From NCBI GenBank assembly GCA_022605955.1, contig JAKCOZ010000012.1, positions 26,410,015 to 26,474,014 on the forward strand: a stretch of DNA of 64,000 nt, read 5' to 3'. Below, one piece after another: positions 59,931-64,000 of the stretch. The stretch comes from Rallus limicola (taxonomy: Eukaryota; Chordata; Aves; Gruiformes; Rallidae). How positions within the stretch are numbered: the first letter of the stretch is position 1; each line of letters starts with the position of its first letter. The notes beneath the pieces are model-generated. The model searched no databases, was not told where the DNA came from, and saw nothing but the letters and a program-made list of their open reading frames with translations. Both the position numbers and the translations under genes were made by a program.

Positions 59931-62900
59931 CCGAGCACCTCAGCAGCTCCTGGGCACCATCAGGCACCTTGCAGCACCTTTGTTACCACTTTGGGTACAG
60001 CCAGGAGTTGAGCAAAGGGATGGGAAGCAGGATGGGCAGCAGTTTTGCTGGAGCTGGGTGATGAGATCGGTCCAAGCATTTTTTTTTGTTGGTGGGCCTT
60101 CTATGCATCAACTGCCTTCAGAGAGGAGGTCATATCTTCTCTCAGGGAAAGGTCTAGCCATCAAATGCAACCCATTGAGCTTGTGCACATCAGAGGAGGC
60201 TTGCAGGCTGCTAGAGCTGCCCCAAAAGAAAGCAACCCCCTGGGAAGATGGGAGGAACGTGCTGCCACCTGCATGGTGCGAGCGCCTGCCTGGCCTTGCC
60301 AGCTTGGGTCAAAGGCAAGAAGGGTTCAGCCCTTCCTAGCAGCCTGAAGTTGGTGACTTCCAAACAGGTTTTTGAAGTGTCTCATCCCTTCTCTCAGCAG
60401 ATTTGGTCATGGCATGGAGCCCCTTAAAGCGACACAGCAGCCAGGTGAGGCCCAAGGGAGCAGTAACACCACGGGGTGAGTTCAGGCTCTGCAGCATGAC
60501 CCAACTCAGCTCCAGAAGCAGTCGTGTCACCCTCGTTTGTGGGGAAGGGAGGAAGGAGACATCCTCTGTTTCTAGACACCATCTTCCCATGGGTTCCTGA
60601 CCTGCATGACCCCTCCCAGAACCACCAGACCAGTGCAGAGGTAGGGACCCCAGTGTGGGTGGCATTACAGCAAGCCCACACCTTGAAAACCACCTCCCAT
60701 GGACATGACACAGCCAGGATGGACAGACCTGCAGCCCAGCACCATCCAGCCTGGCTGCTCTCAGGGTTCTCTTACTGGTACCACTTAATGGGGGGGCTGC
60801 AGACACCAAGCAGGATTCACTGGCCTCTCTTTTGAATGCTCCCAGCAGGAGCTTCTCAGCCACTTAGCCCTGTCTGCAACCTGAGGAACCAGCCTTGTCC
60901 CTCACATCTCCTTTGCCTTGTGTAATAGCATCTGGAAGCTCAACAACAGCCATTCCCAACTTCCCTTCTCCAACCTCCCCAGCAACTGGGGCCGAAGGTC
61001 TCTCTTCAGAGTTAAAGTTTTCATGTGGTCCAGCTGCCATCCCCTTGACCCCTACCTTGTATTTCAGCCCAGACCTTCCTTGCTGAGAAACCCCTCCTAA
61101 AGCCATGCTGGAATTTCCACAGAAATCCAAATTTCCATCTCCCATGACTCCCATCCAACCCAACGTCCCTCAGCAAGGGCTCAGCACAGGTCACCACAGG
61201 CTTGGGGATCACCAGAAGCTCCTGAAACCGGCTTTGGATGGTGCCAGGCAGGGATGGAACAGGCAGGGCTCCTCTCCCAGCACCACATCAGACAGGAGCA
61301 CAGCACCAGCTGGGAAGCAGAGCTGAGGTTGGATGGAGATGTGATAGGTCACACCCAGCGTGGTGGCCCCTGCGGCTGCCTTCTCCTGGAGTGACTAAAC
61401 ACAAGTACCAAGAGCAGACAGAACTCCCTATTTCTCCAATGTCACAGGAGTTGCTCAGGATTTTATCTTTCTCAATAGCACATTAGGTTCCTGGTAGCAC
61501 AAACCAGCCCAAAACCCACTTCCCCTCAGAGCAACAGCTGCATTCACATCCCATCCCTGGCAACGAGATCGTTTGACACTATGAGACCCAAATTTCCCTT
61601 TTCCTAATATAATTCTGCTAGCAGTTGGAACAAGCTAGTCCATCTTCTCTGTAGCTGCTTCCTGATCTTCATGTTTACAAACACTTTGGTTTCCAGCAGG
61701 GCAAGGCAAGGTTTTGTTATAAATAGGCAAGACACTGAAGTGCAGGAAAATGTCAGGGGCAGGAGAGGAAAAAAAACCACCCCAAATAAGAAGATATTTT
61801 CTCTTCAATCTGGTTTTAGCAAGCCTTGGAGATACCAAGTCCCTGCAGCTAATGGGGCATAGGTCTGGGTGCTACAGAGTCCAAACCATGAGGACAGCAG
61901 TACCATGGGATGCAAGGCACGCGTCCTCTGAGCTGGTCAGGAAGAGAAATGCCTCTTCCAGAGGGGTCCAGGCTCTTTCCTTTCATCCAGGGGGGAAACA
62001 GAAGCAGCAGAGCTGGAACTCTTCCTCTTCCTCCTCTTCCCTGAGTGCCAGGGGAAGGGGAATTGGCATTGCAGGAGCGATGACAAGGCTGGGAAGGCAA
62101 ACTGAAAGCCATCTTGCTCAGGTGCCTCCAGGACCGCTGGCTGGGCAAAGGGGTGAGGAGAGTCTCCCCAGGGTCACACACGGTGAAAAAATCCACACAG
62201 TCTACACAGCAGGAAAAAAGTCTACACAGCAGGAAACTCCAGTTGGAGTGTAAAAGGACAGGCAGCTCAGCCCTACCCACAGGAGATGCTCTCAAGGTGC
62301 CCAAACCTGGGTACCCATCACAGCTCAGACCAGCTCCACGGCACAGCCAGCAACCTCTGACTCAGCCTGACAAGTCAGGGCAGGAGACAGGCACGAATAA
62401 TGGCCTTTGTGCTCACAGGATGGAGGAGGAAAAGCCTTACAGCTGGGAACAGGCGAAATTCCTGAGGTGACACCTCACCTGGTTAAGCACATAGCTGGAG
62501 GCAAGGAATTTCCAGCAGGGATGGGGCAGCAGGAGTTCATCAGGTAACACTGCAGAAAGCAGCTCTCCAAAAACCACAAAAATGAGTTTTTTGGGGTTGT
62601 TTGGGGTTGTTTGTTTTTTTTTTAAGCCAAGTTTCTGTACAAATGACTAATTAAGGATGTTACCTGTCAGGTCCTCAGGGCACAGAGGCTACAAGGTTGG
62701 GAAGAAGCATCCTGCATGCAGGCAGCAGTCCCATTGCTCTATCTATCTACCACATCCAGCACCCACCCAGCTTTCTCACCAGTTAGCTGTAATTCAAGGA
62801 TTTAGGGGGTGTGTGTGTGGGGGAAATCCCCACCTCCCTGAGCCAGATGACTTCACAGGAAGTTAAAGGGCTGGAATGCCTTAAAAAAAATTAATAAATA

Positions 62901-63079
62901 AATTTAAAGGAGAAAAAAAAAAAGAAGAAGAAGAAACCAAGCATGCCAGCAGCGTGGCTGGAGGGTGTGGGTGGTGAGGCACACATCCCTCATCACATGT
63001 GTCATAGCATCCCAGGGCTCCTGCAGCGGTTCCAGGAGGTTTTGGTGGGTTTCTTTTAATTCCTACATTATGGGAGAGG

Positions 63080-64000
63080 CTCAGCCGGCGCAGTGCGTGT
63101 GTGCAGCGCTCGATCCGGCTCGCACCTCGGAAGTTAGGGGCAAGATCCCAAACTGCCTGGGGAATAGCGCGGCCGCCTCAAGCTTGATGGGGTTTTCTGT
63201 ACAAACACCGTCTGGGGAGGGTCATCTCTCAGCATCCCTCACGCCAGGGGAGCGCACACCGCCGGGCTGGCAGTGCCCACCCCCCTCCCCCCAGCCAGCA
63301 GAAAGCTGCTATTTCTCAGCATCTCCAAAGGAAAATCACCTCCGAGGACGGCGCAAAGCTGGTAGAGGCAACTCGCCCCCGCCGGGCATCGGCACCCAGC
63401 CGCTGGGCTATCGCCGGAGCAGCGGGGCTGGGGGAGAGAGAGGGGGCTGCCGATCCCCCACCGCCGCTACCCAGACCCACCCCGGGAGCGCTGCCCGAGG
63501 ATGCTCCGGGAAAGTTCCCTCCTCCGGTCACCCCTTTCTCAGGGGGCAGCGCCGCACCGGGGTGGGTGGGTGGGTGTGGGGGGGTACTTAATCCCGCCCG
63601 AACCGCCCCGGCATCACCGGGGAGGGCACCCCCAGCCACGGTTTCCCCCCCCCCCCCTCCGCCCCAGGCCAAGCCCGGCTCCCCCGGCGGAGCTGCCGAG
63701 GGCCGCGACCGGTCAGGGAGTCACCGCCCCCGGGGCGAGCCGCGCCCGCCCGCTCCTCCGCCCGCTCCTCCGCCCTCCCGGCCCGACTCACCGAGGCGGG
63801 GTTGGCCCGCTGTCCGCGCTCCTGCTCCCGGCACTGCAGCCCCGCCAGGTGCCTCTCCAGGGCCGCCCAGTCCATGGCCGGCGGCTGCGGTTCCCGAGGG
63901 GGCTGAGCTCCGCCGCTCCGCCGCGCCCGCCGCCCTCCCGACCCCGCAGCCCCGCCGCGCCGCCGCTCCTGCGGGGGCAGCGGCGGCGGGCGCTGGTGCG
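63080..64000. promoter_or_regulatory. SCHIP1: CpG island promoter of the distal SCHIP1 start (continues off the edge)
   Basis: CpG density rises from about 63080 and is extreme from 63600 to the window end. It contains the 5' UTR and exon 1. No TATA box is evident. Confidence 0.8.
63792..63875 (-). CDS. SCHIP1: SCHIP1 first exon (distal promoter)
   Basis: SCHIP1 is a cytoplasmic coiled-coil adaptor that binds the NF2 product schwannomin/merlin and, in nerve, ankyrin-G at axon initial segments and nodes. This exon supplies residues 1-28, MDWAALERHLAGLQCREQER and GQRANPAS. The start codon at 63875-63873 is in a strong context (GCCGGCCATGG), and the exon ends at a GTGAGT donor (63791-63786) in phase 0. 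Joined to exons 2-7 it gives 262 residues with no stop. The exon sits in a CpG island running to the window edge. The intron to exon 2 is about 34.9 kb. IQCJ, which makes read-through isoforms in mammals, would lie to the right, outside the window. Confidence 0.9.

Larger units (their letters stand above)
28918..63791 (-). other. SCHIP1: SCHIP1 intron 1 (longest form)
   Basis: The intron joins the distal first exon to exon 2 and contains the internal CpG-island promoter, the candidate third promoter, minisatellites, poly-C tracts and many CR1s, listed separately. In 28918-32600, 33320-35400, 36180-37740, 38730-40160, 42140-45140, 52250-54080, 55040-55945 and 57630-63080 I see no coding exon. 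Confidence 0.8.

Overview
The window reads as bird nuclear DNA. The main evidence is dense CR1 LINE debris with the avian-type 3' end (short repeats of the ATTCTATGAT kind), compact GC-rich CpG-island promoters, and the SCHIP1-IL12A gene order and orientation known from vertebrates such as human 3q25. Several CR1 copies look very alike by eye, so the lineage probably had recent CR1 activity; I cannot name the species.

Both real genes lie on the minus strand. SCHIP1 (schwannomin-interacting protein 1) fills about 20.1-63.9 kb. Seven coding exons join in phase to give a 262-residue protein: first exon 63792-63875, then 28799-28917, 25408-25525, 24625-24822, 23856-23979, 22247-22340 and 20802-20853. 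A second, in-phase first exon encoding MVHQENCSYQ sits in an internal CpG island at 40611-40640. A possible third promoter with AP-1, CRE and TATA-like sites, plus an in-phase leader exon, is seen at 32700-32992. About 19 kb downstream of SCHIP1, at the left edge, is the first exon of IL12A (interleukin-12 p35): TATA box at 1296-1302, start codon at 1245, signal peptide and start of helix A. The rest of IL12A lies beyond the window.

Between the genes (2.2-20.1 kb) there are mostly plus-oriented CR1 copies, a possible LTR (about 17.64-17.92 kb), an AT-rich palindrome (about 15.03-15.17 kb) and a broken minus-strand RIMBP3-like retrocopy (18.17-19.72 kb) joined in frame to a CR1 fragment.

SCHIP1 introns hold further CR1s of both orientations, poly-C tracts, candidate conserved elements and two minisatellites (41.64-42.14 and 48.12-48.56 kb). 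A third minisatellite (1.42-2.21 kb) begins about 120 bp upstream of the IL12A TATA box, and a fourth lies in IL12A intron 1. Most long open frames here are products of GC-rich repeats, minisatellites or CR1, not genes. No tRNA, rRNA, CRISPR or intact autonomous mobile element was seen.
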